From Perognathus longimembris pacificus (taxonomy: Eukaryota; Chordata; Mammalia; Rodentia; Heteromyidae), in the NCBI RefSeq assembly GCF_023159225.1, contig NC_063176.1:11668963-11732962 (forward strand): a stretch of 64,000 nucleotides of DNA, in the 5' to 3' direction. The position numbers and the translations under genes are program-made. Shown piece after piece: positions 21,721 through 32,003 of the stretch. The notes beneath the pieces were generated by a model. That model worked only from the letters and a program-made list of their open reading frames with translations, was not told the DNA's origin and did not search any database. Position 1 is the first letter of the stretch. Each line of letters begins with the position of its first letter.

Positions 21721-22045
21721 ACTGCTATCATAGCCATCATGCTCCTAAACTTGGACAGAGCCATTGGAGAAAAAAGTTGGATCATGTCTATGAAACAGCA
21801 TTTTACAAGCCTGAAAATGATCATCTGGTGAGGTTTCTCCTTGGCTAACTTTTACATTATGTACATCCATGTTCACATTCTCGGTGAATTTGAAGAACTC
21901 TATCCATGTAAGGGGGAAAAAAATATTTGTCACAATTTTCCAAATTTTTTCCTGTTACCTACCAACCAGCCTATTTATCATTACTCACTTACCAATATAG
22001 ATTTACATATTTAGAAATTTCTTCTTTGAAAAGTGAACAATATTG
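21721..22045. other. Unique DNA, no gene seen
   Basis: Nothing is recognised, apart from the left target duplication at 22028-22042 belonging to the next SINE. Confidence 0.5.
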
Positions 22046-22257
22046 GGCTGGGAATATGGCCTAGTGGCAAGAGTCTTTGCCTCTTATACATGAAGCCCTT
22101 GGTTTGACTCCCCAGCACCAAATATATAGAAAACCGTCAGAAGTGGTGCTGTGGCTCAAGTGGCAGAGTGCTAGCCTTGAGCAAAATGAAGCCAGGGACA
22201 GTGCTTAGACCCTGAGTCCAAGGCCCAGGACTGGCAAAAAAAAAAAAATAGAGTCAA
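22046..22257 (+). mobile_element. IDL-Geo SINE with 15-bp target duplication
   Basis: The ID-like half starts GGCTGGGAATATGGCCTAG and the Geo half contains GTGGCTCAAGTGGCAGAG, followed by an A12-13 tail and a short non-A extension (TAGAGTCAA). GAAAAGTGAACAATA flanks it exactly at 22028-22042 and 22258-22272. It is a recent insertion. Confidence 0.95.
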
Positions 22258-22272
22258 GAAAAGTGAACAATA

Positions 22273-24480
22273 CAGTGCCCCAAATTCTGCCCCCTGGAAA
22301 GATGATTTCCACTCACTGATAGCCCCCAAAACCTACCATAAAGGATTGTGCATGGTAGTCCTGCCCTTCAGATGACCAGACTATATTCTTAACCAAATGT
22401 AGAACCATTGCTATGGTAGCAATAGTATTTTCTGTGAGACTGAGTTTCTACCCTTTGGCATTGTAACAATGATTAAAATAATTTCTATTTTCCTTTGGCT
22501 TGATATCAGTGACAGGAACACTATGTAGAATAAAACAGTATAAAGCTTTATTGGTGGAGAACCTTAACTAGAGGGTTTGGGTTAGAGATCTGACATAAGT
22601 GTATAACAAACCATGAAAATAAATACTTGAGGACAAAGCTTGAAGTCAGATTATTCTGGTGGTCTCAACAGAGAGAAGAAATCCTTCACTTGGTCAACAA
22701 CTGTACTCCAGATGATGAAGGATGTGTTTATTTGCATCAGTTACAAAACCAAATCTGGAATGGCTCCTGAGGGTACAGGAACCTCTTATTAAGCATGCAA
22801 CAACACAGTCTTGCTCTTCACAACCTACTTTGTTTCTGCCTCAGTCAAATACACAAGTTAGCAGAGGATGCAATAAGAATTACCCATCTTGAATAACAGC
22901 AATACAGTCTATATCCTCTAGAGAATGTGATATTGGAGGGACAGTTTCTGCCTCCCACTGGCCTTTCCACAGCAATAACCAGAACATCATGGGCAATGAA
23001 TCAACTCCGACACATTTTCAGGTACTGATATTTCTATGCCATATCAAAGAAATAATGACACTGTTTCTTGTCACATTAGGCCCACTGTGAGATGAACTGA
23101 GCCAATTCTCAGTGCATCACTTTTTCTCCAAAAGCCCCGGTTTATGGAATGGAATGTCAGTTATGAACCTGTATCTAGTTATTTCCTCAAAGTCAGTTTA
23201 TGGCTCTTTATGCATTGCTCACTCGCCTGGTGAAGAGATTCATGTCTTTGGGAAAAAAGCTAGAATTTCCCAGTATGACCATTTTGTAGTAAGCACTGTC
23301 CTTTCCAAATCTGAATTATCCAAAATTGATGCTATATTCTGTAGAACATTTTGGCTGTTTCTCCTCCTTTACCATCTATGATATTCATGTTCATCTTCTT
23401 TGTGAGAATTACCTACCATGACTTGGTCACAGAAACTCTGAAACATCTTACTCATAATGGATTACAGGAAGCCACTGTGCTGGCAACAGATCCCCATGGG
23501 TCCCTAGCATCTTTATTCCTAGACCACCACAGACCTTTATGACAATGACAGTTACCCCATAAATATATTTCAAGCAAGATAGTGGGAGGAATGTACCTTG
23601 GCTGCTCCTTCACAACTAGCTAAGGATCAGTAAACAGGAAAACCTTTGTGCTCTAGGAACACAAACTCCCTAAAGTTAACATAGCTTCTGGTACAGAAAA
23701 GCAAGTGAATGGCATCATTTCCTTCACATTTAATGTAGGTCCTTGGGTTTCATTTTTCAGATAACCTAAAAAATTCTTGTCTCTCTGAACTACTAGAGAA
23801 AATGTAGAGATTTTAGAGCTAAAGAATCTAGAATATTTGCCAATAAATAGTCAACATGATGGCGTGAGTCAACATTACTTTATTCTATCTCTACTCGTTC
23901 TCAGCAAGTATTTGATGTAAACTAAACTAAGAAAACCTTATCATCTTTTAAACTTCTCACAAGATGTAGCTTGTAATGTATTAAGTTAGATCAGGTTTAG
24001 TTCAGACAGTGATTACCAGTGTTGGATATTATCCTCAGGGAAATATTAAGCTTTGTTCATGACCTTGGCTCTTCAGTCAGATGGAAGTCACACTCCAGTG
24101 GATACAGCTTTGAACCACTATGTCGAAGGAAATGCCTAATGCTAATGTAAGAGTTTCATTGCAATTCATTCACATGACTTTGACACATGAGCTTGGTTTT
24201 TGTAATCTTGACAAAGAATAAGTTGTTGAGTCATCCCATATTTTCTTAGCAGCTTCCTGGGCCATTGGTTGTGAAGCAAACCCTATGCACCAATTATGTT
24301 TGCCCTTCTCCTCTTAAGTCCTTTACTACAATTAGAAGCAACCAATCAGTTATAGTGTGGATCTTGTCAGCAGCTACACTGTTGGGCTAACTTGTTTCTT
24401 AAAGGTATTTATGGAAAGTGTTTAAATATAATATCACTTTTTTGAGGTATGAGTTTATTAGAGTCACACCTACATGCTAT
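22273..24480. other. Unique DNA, no gene seen
   Basis: This 2.2-kb block has no recognised young repeat. Short frames at 23112-23381 and 23351-23542 show no family motif. It could hold old, unrecognisable repeats. Confidence 0.45.
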
Positions 24481-24482
24481 TT

Positions 24483-24922
24483 TGCTTTTAACTAGTTTTA
24501 TGCTTTTGTCTGGGCTGGCTTCAGACCACAATCATTGCCTGGGTCCTTCGCCCACAGAGCTCTCCTGGCCAATGGGAGAGGCAGGAAGCGTACCGGAGGG
24601 CCAAGGGACCTCCCTATGGGTGGTCTACATCTACATCACAGCTCACAGGACCGCCTCCGGGTGCACCCCCAGCTGCCATCTTGGCTACACATGGTCCCCA
24701 AGGCTGGGAGGCGGGGCCGGTTAGAGCCGCCTTTCCAGTTCCCGACTGGAAGGCAGGCGGGGCTAACAACCACAGGGCTCCAGGGCTGGGAAAATAGGCG
24801 GGCCAGCTAGAACTGCCTCTTAATGATGCAAGGCATCTGGGTGGACGTGCCCCACAAATCATCCTACAGCTACATCCACAGTACCTGGAATTAATGGTAT
24901 GTACCATCATGCCTTGCTTGGT
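24483..24922 (-). mobile_element. 7SL-type SINE split by an LTR
   Basis: On +, TCTGGGCTGGCTTCAGACCA up to 24535 and CCTACAGCTACATCCACAGT from 24863 are the two halves of one antisense 7SL-type SINE (the usual continuous order is GGCTTTGAACCACAATCCT then CTCCTGAGTAGCTAGGATTA). The LTR at 24536-24856 lies between them. Confidence 0.75.
24536..24856 (-). mobile_element. Short solo LTR nested in a SINE
   Basis: On minus it starts TGTGGGGCACGTCCACC and ends GGACCCAGGCA. The perfect 6-bp duplication AATCAT lies at 24530-24535 and 24857-24862. The first ~270 bases are homologous to the U3 part of the LTR at 20605-21121, including AAGATGGC, GGCCCCGCCTCC and GGTCCCTTGGCCCTCC. It then diverges and has no AATAAA. 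At 321 bases it is about 200 shorter than its relative. A CCAAT-type ATTGGCC lies near its 3' end. Confidence 0.85.
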
Positions 24923-24976
24923 TTTTTTGTTTTTTTTGTTTGGGTGTTGTTGTTTTTTTTTTTTGGGGGGGGGGCG
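24917..24976. repeat. T-rich/G-rich low-complexity tract
   Basis: Long T runs with G interruptions end in a run of about 11 G at 24965-24976. It probably derives from the tails of neighbouring SINEs. Confidence 0.8.
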
Positions 24977-25085
24977 GTTTGAGATCTTTTTTGACTTTAT
25001 GATGAGGTTGACTTCAAATCACAATCCTGTCTCTTCCCTTCAAGTATCGAGGATTATAGAAATGAGCCACCATGCCTGGCCCTTT
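24977..25085 (-). mobile_element. B1-like SINE monomer
   Basis: On + it ends GAAATGAGCCACCATGCCTG, the reverse complement of the 7SL/B1 5' end, preceded by TTGACTTCAAATCACAATCC. Confidence 0.7.
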
Positions 25086-25339
25086 AATAACAATACTTAA
25101 ATGATTGCTTTGCCACAGAGTGTCATGGCCTCTTAGCACTATTTATCATTTATTTACCAGGAGTGATGTTAGTGCCACTATACTAAGAATGTTATTATAT
25201 CTCTAAGGAATGCCTCAGAAATTTGAATTAAGCAGTTTTTCTTATTGATGTAACAATTACCTAAGGGAAATTAACTTAATAAAAGTTCATTTGGGTTCAA
25301 AATTTAGATGTTTCAATCCACAGTGAGTATCCTCCATTT
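25086..25339. other. Unique DNA
   Basis: Nothing recognised. Confidence 0.5.
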
Positions 25340-25510
25340 TCTTTGATTTTTACATGAACCACTGAAGGATGGTGTGAGTGTGTGGTGGAGGAAGCTGCTC
25401 ACTTCATGTCAGTTAAACACCATTTACTAAATATTACACTACCTTCCAATAGAGCTAAGGCTAGGGACCAAGCCTTTTATACATGGGCCCTTAGTAGACA
25501 CTCAACTTAA
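25340..25510 (-). mobile_element. MaLR LTR fragment
   Basis: On +, GGAGGAAGCTGCTCACTTCA and GGGACCAAGCCTTTTATACA plus ATGGGCCCTTAG are antisense MaLR LTR blocks, the complement of the GTTGAAGGCTTG...CCC segment at 7400-7480. Confidence 0.55.
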
Positions 25511-26269
25511 ATGATAGCAGTTTGATTATTAGGACTCTTAATAGGAGAAATTTCTGAATCAGTTATTAACAAAAGAAAATAACAATAATATGTGTGATGT
25601 GGAATGTATTATTGTGATAGATCTTTCTGTAATGTGGGAACATGAAAGAAATGGTACACAAGACCCTGGCCTCTGAATCTAATGAGTGATTTGAAGTCAC
25701 AGGAGTGTATAAAGAATGTGTCAAACAATGAATGTGTAGTGGAGGAAAATAAAGTTCTATTTGCTTCTGTGTTGGATCTAGAATTTCATACTAAACCTTC
25801 ATAACTTCTGCAGTCCAGCATCCAGGGAGGAGATGAGGCCGTGGGCCTTTGGTGCCTCCAATGTAATGTAGCAGATACGTTACAAGTTACCTGAAGCAGA
25901 GTGGTAGAGGCATCCTGCATCAATCTTGATCACATAACAACTACCGATGTACCTCAGCCTTTTTTCTGATAGCCCTAAGTCAGATGCATGCAAGAAATAG
26001 CTTTCCGGGAAGCATAAGTTGACAGAGTATAAATTCACCCATTTTAGGTAGCTTTGAATCATCTAGATTAATATCCATATTCTTTGATGCAATGATACTT
26101 TTAAGTTAAGAATGGGCCTATCAATTTATCTATAGCACATAGCCCAACGATTAAAGCATGAAAATTTTTAAATAAACATATACCATATATCTGTCATGCC
26201 TGTCAGCCTGGTTATAGAGAAGACATAGTAGAAAGATTTTGATCTAAGGCTAGGTCCAGGCAAAACACC
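25511..26269. other. Unique DNA, no gene seen
   Basis: No coding exon or repeat is recognised. The 60-residue minus frame at 25880-26062 lacks motifs. Confidence 0.45.
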
Positions 26270-26390
26270 TGAAAATAACTAAGACAAAAAAGCAGGGAGG
26301 TCAAATGGTTGAGCTCCTGCCTAGCGAACACAAAGTTCCAAGCGGTATACTGCCAAGAGAAGTAAGACTACAAATGATTTCCAAAAGTAA
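26270..26390 (+). mobile_element. tRNA-like SINE fragment
   Basis: GTCAAATGGTTGAGCTCCTG, CCTAGCGAACACAAAGTTCC and a CAAGCGGTATACTGCC end follow the tRNA-derived pattern of A-box and B-box parts. Diverged. Confidence 0.5.
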
Positions 26391-26615
26391 ATAGACACTT
26401 TATGGAGCAGATTGAAAGAAGTTAATAAATAAATTAAAAATAACATGTGAGTAGATGTTTAGAAATCAGTATGTCATTTCAGTTGAAGTATTGTTAACAT
26501 AAGAAAAAAAACTTTCTCTGGCAATATAGTTTAAAAAGAACTACAAAAACATTTAATAACACACTATAGAATGCCTACCTGGATAAATGAAAATATAATA
26601 ACTTTCAAACACACT

Positions 26616-26838
26616 TATGTTGGCCATTGGCTCATGCCTGTAATCCTAGTTATGCAGGCGATTAAGAACCTCTGGATCTCAGTTCAAGGCCTGACCAGGA
26701 AGGCAAAAATTCCTGAAGATCCATTTCCAAACTAACCAGTAAAACGCTTTGCTAGAGATGTGGCTCATATAGTAGAGTAACTGATGATCAAACAAGAAAG
26801 CCTGTTTAATTTCAATATCCCATAAATAAGTAAATAAA
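26616..26838 (+). mobile_element. 7SL-Geo SINE, old
   Basis: TTGGCTCATGCCTGTAATCC starts a 7SL-like half. GATGTGGCTCATATAGTAGA marks the Geo half, followed by an A-rich (AAATAAGT)-type tail. Confidence 0.7.
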
Positions 26839-27419
26839 ATAGATAGATTGATGATAGTTTGCCTTAAACATTCTTATATTCATAACTATGTTTCCTTAAT
26901 CAAAAGACAATAGAAATTAAATTATCCAATATTATTTAAAACTTGTGTATTTGCTTCAATATATTGCTTAATTGGTTATATAGCCTTCTATATATGCTCT
27001 AAGATTTTGACTTGGCTGATATACTTTGAAAATTTTCTCACTTTTTCTTTATTATTTCTGTCCTTCATTTGATGGAGTAAAATACAATTTCATGATATAG
27101 ATAGTAATTTAAAAGACTATATAGTAAATTTATATTTGTGGATAAGTATATCATATACATCAGATATTTAAATCAACTACTGATTCTCCAAAATATTGTA
27201 TGGATTAAATCAAAACCATTTGAGTCTACATCCACCCACCTGATCAACAAAACTCCAACTCTTTTAAAAAGTCCTTATAGATTTTTCTTATAATTCTCTA
27301 ATAGAATCTTCATGAGTTCTCAAGACTAGATGGCTAATATCCTTCACTCTAAACATCATTTAAAACATACTTGCTGTCACAAAACTTATTATATGCTCAT
27401 TTTCAAGCACACCATTGAC
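26839..27419. other. AT-rich DNA
   Basis: Very low GC; no gene or clear repeat seen. Confidence 0.5.
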
Positions 27420-27590
27420 ACTTTATGGTTTCCCTCATTTGTAATAATTAGTATATGTAGTAATTAGTATATGTCTAGGATAGTCCTAGAAAAGGATCAC
27501 AGTAGCTCAGTGGCTATGTACATATGGCCATAGAAGATGATCTTAATCGAAATGAACTCCAAGATATGGATCTCAAAGATATGCATATCA
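27420..27590 (+). mobile_element. L1 3'UTR fragment
   Basis: TATGGTTTCCCTCATTTGTA, GTCTAGGATAGTCCTAGAAA and GATCACAGTAGCTCAGTGGC match the start of the second-type L1 3'UTR. An internal repeat of TAATTAGTATATG is visible at about 27446-27473. Confidence 0.75.
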
Positions 27591-27639
27591 GCTGCAATAC
27601 TAAGGACTCCTTCAAATGCGTTAGCTACCAAAAGGAAAA

Positions 27640-27725
27640 GTAGATTTGGAAGTATGGCTCAAATGGGAGAGTGTGCACATGAGCAAAAACTCCAGCAATT
27701 GTGTTAGGACCTATCCTCAAGACCC
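27640..27725 (+). mobile_element. Geo-like SINE remnant
   Basis: GGAAGTATGGCTCAAATGGG followed by GAGCAAAAACTCCAGC and a CTCAAGACCCAG end resembles a Geo monomer. The pyrimidine microsatellite starts directly after it. Confidence 0.55.
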
Positions 27726-27730
27726 AGATA

Positions 27731-27733
<3 letters not shown>

Positions 27734-27789
<56 letters not shown>

Positions 27790-27815
27790 GCTCGCTCTCT
27801 CTCTCACTCTCTCTC
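27734..27815. repeat. (CT)n microsatellite
   Basis: About 80 bases of CT repeat with a few interruptions (TTCTC, CGCTCG, CACT). On minus it gives an Arg-Glu repeat frame that is not a gene. Confidence 0.97.
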
Positions 27816-27952
27816 AAATACATACAAAAGAAAAAATGGAAAAGAAAAACAAAATTGAAAGTCACATTTTTATTATTTTACAGAGAGAAAAGAAAACTCA
27901 TATTTCTTTATTTAAAAAAATGTCAGCACCTTTATTTTTAAATATAAAACAG

Positions 27953-28067
27953 CATTTATTTTATTGTCTAGGTGATAGAGGGATTACATTTATACATGTA
28001 AGGTAGTGAGTACATTTCTTGTCAAACACTGTTACTCTCTTCTTCATTTTTATGTCATCACCCCATT
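27953..28067 (-). mobile_element. L1 3' terminus, 3' segment of an inverted insertion
   Basis: On + TTTATTGTCTAGG, GGGATTACATTTATACATGT and GTGAGTACATTTCTTGTCAA are the antisense terminal ~110 bases of an L1. It is followed immediately by a sense-oriented L1 piece. Confidence 0.75.
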
Positions 28068-28500
28068 CCTAAGGAAATGGAAAAACTTGAAAAAAATCAT
28101 ATTAAGTGAATAAGCCAGACCCAAAGACTCATAGGCCCTATGGTTTCCCTCCTTTGTAATAATTCGTATATGTCTAGGATAGTTCTAGAAGAGGATCACA
28201 ATAGCTCAAGAGCTATGTACATCTGACTATATAAGATGATGCTAAGAAAAATGTAGTCCAAGATATGGAAACAAGAGGTTTTTCTTTTTTGCTGTTGTTT
28301 TTAATGTACTATGTAAAGTTATTTCTTTTTTCTTTTTTTTCCCCTATAGTTCATCTCCTGTTGTCACTGTATTTGATTTTGGTATGCTGTGTATTGTATC
28401 TACATTTACCTGAATTAGAGAAGGAAAGGGAACAACAAAATGGTGAGATAAAGGACAAAGGGTGAACCAATGCAACAGCAACTCACAAGAGAAAGAGGGA
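28068..28500 (+). mobile_element. Inverted 5' segment of the same L1
   Basis: It starts at the ORF2 terminus (AAGGAAATGGAAAAACTTG), passes the stop region and 3'UTR, and ends near CTCACAAGAG at about 28490. That point is just upstream, in L1 coordinates, of where the minus segment begins. Confidence 0.75.
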
Positions 28501-29114
28501 GTGGTATTTCCTTCTAAGGGTCTGCCTTCAAATCCTTTATTAAGTCTTAGCAGTTCTTTCATAAATAGACTCAAATACTAACTTATTTAATGTGGAACAC
28601 TGGTACTGTGCAGGTAGAACCTTAAATAGAGGGCAGTTCTAGTCTTGAGGATTGAAAAGAGCCAAGTAAAGGAGGAATGTTGTTTCAATATATTATAGAT
28701 GTGATACACAAAAGTGTTCCAAGCTCTGACACAGAGAAAATATAGGTCTAATAAGAGAAATATCTAAATCAGCATGCCTCTGGGTAATGAAATCAGAGAA
28801 CAGAAAACTAACTCACAATGATGTACAGACCACACAGTTTGGTGAGTGGTACAGAATTCAGCTAACAATTCCAGTACCTAAAATGTAGCATTCTTCTAGT
28901 ATATAGAACCAACTGATGACACATTTAAAAATAGTGGCTAAGAATTTGAGAAGAAAAACTTTAGAGTACTTACTTAATAGATTAGACAAACATTATAATC
29001 TGAAGATAATATGATAGAAACCAAAATATAATATCTATAAGAATGATTTACAAGGAAATTGGTCTTTAAATTTTAAATTGATATTTAATTAATGTTTTGT
29101 CACATTTATATATT
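28501..29114. other. Unique DNA, no gene seen
   Basis: Nothing recognised. Confidence 0.5.
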
Positions 29115-29309
29115 GCTTTGGCCAGTCCTGGAGCTTGGACTCAGGATCTGAGCACTGTCCCTGGCTTCTTTATGTTCAAGGCTAGCACCTTCCTCTTGAG
29201 CCACAGCACCACTTCAGGCTTTTTCTGTGTATGTGGTCCTGAGGAATCAAACCCAGGGCTTCAAGCATGGTAGGAAATCATTCTACCACTAAGCCACATT
29301 CTCAGCCTC
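29115..29309 (-). mobile_element. IDL-Geo SINE
   Basis: On +, GGCCAGTCCTGGAGCTTGGA, TTGAGCCACAGCACCACTTC and AATCAAACCCAGGGCTTC...CCACTAAGCCACATTC are the reverse complement of the Geo and then ID halves. Moderately diverged. Confidence 0.9.
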
Positions 29310-30344
29310 CACATTTATAACATTTTGAAATGCGAATGCTCCACTAGTGAAGAAGAAATCAAAGAAATTTAAAGGAAGTTAAGCTAGAAAGTAGTGAACA
29401 CCCTCATTAGAAGAGTGCTCACTCACAGGAGTGACAGCCAAGTTGATTTCTTGGACACAGACCAAATAAATGCATGATACGTCAGCTGTTTAAAATCTAC
29501 CTGCAATCTGGGTACCCCAGATTATGCCTTTAATCCTAGCTACTCAGGAGGCTCTCCTACCTTTCAGTAATCATTGGTTTATTGATCTTTGGTGAATTGT
29601 TCTATTCATTCCTATAAATGCCCTGTGTACACAATATTTTAACACTATTTTAAGTGCTCTGACACAATTCAAAGAGTGAGGTATGAGAGTCTATATATCT
29701 TCCAAGATAAAGCAAAACTAGAAAGTTTATGAAACTTTACGAAAAGCAAGAGATTAGGAAGTGAAAATACTAAATTTTACATGCAATGGATATACTTTTC
29801 CCTATCAGTCTTCAAAGGACCTCAAGTTTCACTTACTGAATAAAAAAATATGTTATATTTTGGCTAATTCACTTTCTTGTTCATTAATTGTATCCTCTCT
29901 TTGAAACACAGGGCTGCAGGAGACTCAAAGTTCAAATTCTACAAATAGACAATATCAGAGAGAAAATTTTTGGAGCTGTCCATACTATTTTTCACTCCAT
30001 TTCAGGAAATTGCACACAATACATATGCCATAATTATATGACATTCTACTTTCGTCTGTGTATAAATTCTAGACTCTAAAAATCCTATGAAAGGTTTTGG
30101 ATAGTCACAGTATGATATGATCATAATTAAATACTGGCTGCTATTCTTCCCATTTTCAATAAAGTGTTTTTAAGCTTTTATAGTAAGTTATTCCACATTT
30201 TCACACATAGAAATTATAATTATCTCCTGACAACAAAATTGTCAAAAATTTCTTCATTGAATATAAACTAGATATGGTCCACAGATACTGAGTTGCTTAT
30301 AAGATTATATATTTATGTATTAAATATATTTATAAGATAGAAGG
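29310..30344. other. Unique AT-rich DNA with a short 7SL-like fragment
   Basis: At 29522-29553 there is a fragment (CCTTTAATCCTAGCTACTCA) of a 7SL-type SINE. The remainder shows no gene. Confidence 0.5.
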
Positions 30345-30528
30345 ACTGGGAATGTGGCTTAGCAGTAGAGTCTTGCCTAATATGCATGAAGCCCTAAGTT
30401 CAATTCCTCAGCACCGATAAACACAAAAAGCCGGAAGTGGCACTGTGGCTCAAGTGGTAAAGTACTAGCCTTAAGCATAAAGAAGACAGGGATGGTGCTC
30501 AGGTCCTGGGTCCAAGCCCCAGGACGGG

Positions 30529-30531
<3 letters not shown>
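30345..30531 (+). mobile_element. IDL-Geo SINE with (TA)n tail
   Basis: The ID half (GGACTGGGAATGTGGCTTAG, GTTCAATTCC) and Geo half (GTGGCTCAAGTGGTAAAG, GGGTCCAAGCCCC) are complete. The tail is a TA microsatellite in place of poly(A). Confidence 0.9.
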
Positions 30532-30565
<34 letters not shown>

Positions 30566-30655
30566 TATATAATGTGTATACAAGTATTATGTATAAGTGT
30601 GTGTATAGACACACACATACATACATACACACATACATACATACATACATTTTTT
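30532..30655. repeat. (TA)n and (ACAT)n microsatellites
   Basis: A (TA) run at 30532-30562 is followed by mixed TG/TA and then an ACATAC-type repeat at 30610-30651. It gives Tyr-Ile repeat frames on minus that are not genes. Confidence 0.95.
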
Positions 30656-30799
30656 TGAGATCTCCTCCATAAAGGAATTAATTTAATTGTAGTGAAGGGA
30701 AATATTCTGTTTTTCACAATGTCAGGCTTTATCACTTCAGAACCAAATGGTTGTGACTATATTCATTTTAAAATATGTTCCCCAAACTCCATCCCTATT
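30656..30799. other. Unique DNA
   Basis: Nothing recognised. Confidence 0.5.
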
Positions 30800-31145
30800 A
30801 GTTCCATGCTAGCCAGCTTTTAGTCACTATAACCAATATCTAAGAGTATTGACTTATCTAGAGGAAACTTTGATTTAGATTAAAAGCTCAGGACCCTAAG
30901 CCTTAATGCCTGTGGAGAGAAAGCACTTCAAACCCAAATATTTGAGGGAGAAAAACCTAGTCATGTTTTAAATTAATTGTTCTAATTCATTTCCATAATA
31001 GAAGAATAGAAAGAGATCAAGGTTACCCAATCACTTTCAAGGGTACACCTAATAAGTTATGCCTCCCACAAGGCCGCATCTCTGAAGGCTTTGCCATATC
31101 ACCAGCTTTGGAAACAGGTCTTTAACCCATGGGCCTTTGGAAGAC
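30800..31145 (-). mobile_element. MaLR LTR remnant
   Basis: On +, AGTCACTATAACCAATATCT, CCAAGGTTACCC, CTCCCACAAGGCCGCATC and CAGGTCTTTAACCCATGGGC with CCTTTGGAAGACAC follow the antisense order of an MST/MLT-like LTR. Confidence 0.6.
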
Positions 31146-31479
31146 ACTTAATGTTCCCAGTTTAGCAGGCTCCAAAGATGTTTCAGGACAAGGACACAGG
31201 ACCTTCCAAGGCTTTCACACCTGTCACATGCTGTCTGCAATCATCTACCACTTCTGTCTTGAGGCAAAGCAAGGGCTTTCCAGCACACTAATTACACACA
31301 CAGCGCTTCTCCACATATCAGTAGTCTATTGGTTGACCACATTTAAAGCAAGCATTTGCTTAACACTATAGGTCTTTGCTCTGTCAAATCTAACTATGGT
31401 TTCATACCAATGTCATTGTAATTCTTCAAAATTAGAGAAGGTAAGCTTAGGCTAAAATATCTCATGCTGATATTGTTGA
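31146..31479. other. Unique DNA, no gene seen
   Basis: An 80-residue frame (31129-31371) shows no family motif. Confidence 0.45.
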
Positions 31480-32003
31480 AATTAGTATAAGTCTAGGATA
31501 GTCCTGGTAGATGACCGCAATAGCTCAATAGCTATGTACATCCATACGATCACATAACATGATGCTAAATAAATGATCTCCAAAACATGGAAACCAGTGG
31601 TTTATTGTTGATGTTGTTATTTTTAACATACTAGGTGAAATTATTTCTTTTTTCTTCTGTTCCTTTTCCCTATGATTTAGCCCCTGTTGTCACTGTATTG
31701 GTCGTGGTACCCGCGGTATTTTATATATATAAAATCGGAGTTGGAGAAGGGACGGGAACCATTAAAATGATGAGACAAAGGGTAAAAGGCAAAACAATGC
31801 AACAGCAGCACTTAAAAGATAACATGCAGCAAACTAACTGTACAACTCATTGGGGGTGGGGAAAGTGGGAGCAGGGAAGCTGGGAGAAAAATGAGGAGGT
31901 AACAAGTTAGACTAGAAATGCACTCATTACCTAGCATATGTAACTGTAACCCCTCTGTACTTCACCTTGACAATAAAAAAATAAAAAATAAAAAAAATAA
32001 ATG
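31480..32003 (+). mobile_element. L1 3'UTR and poly(A) tail, 5'-truncated
   Basis: GTCTAGGATAGTCCTGGTAG through CCCCTGTTGTCACTGTATTG, a G-rich tract near 31850-31890, ATGTAACTGTAACCCCTCTG and CACCTTGACAATAAA, then an AAAAATA-type tail to 32003. This is the clearest 3' end of the second L1 type. Confidence 0.9.

Noticed and set aside
20605..24856. The two related LTRs as the ends of one 4.2-kb provirus
   Set aside because: Each has its own 6-bp target duplication, they differ in length and 3' end, and no gag, pro, pol or env sequence lies between them.
27625..28006. Arg-Glu and Ser-Leu repeat frames on both strands
   Set aside because: Produced by the (CT)n microsatellite at 27734-27815.
30610..30651. 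Regular ACATAC repeats as a possible CRISPR-like array
   Set aside because: Simple tandem repeat without spacers; the host is a mammal.
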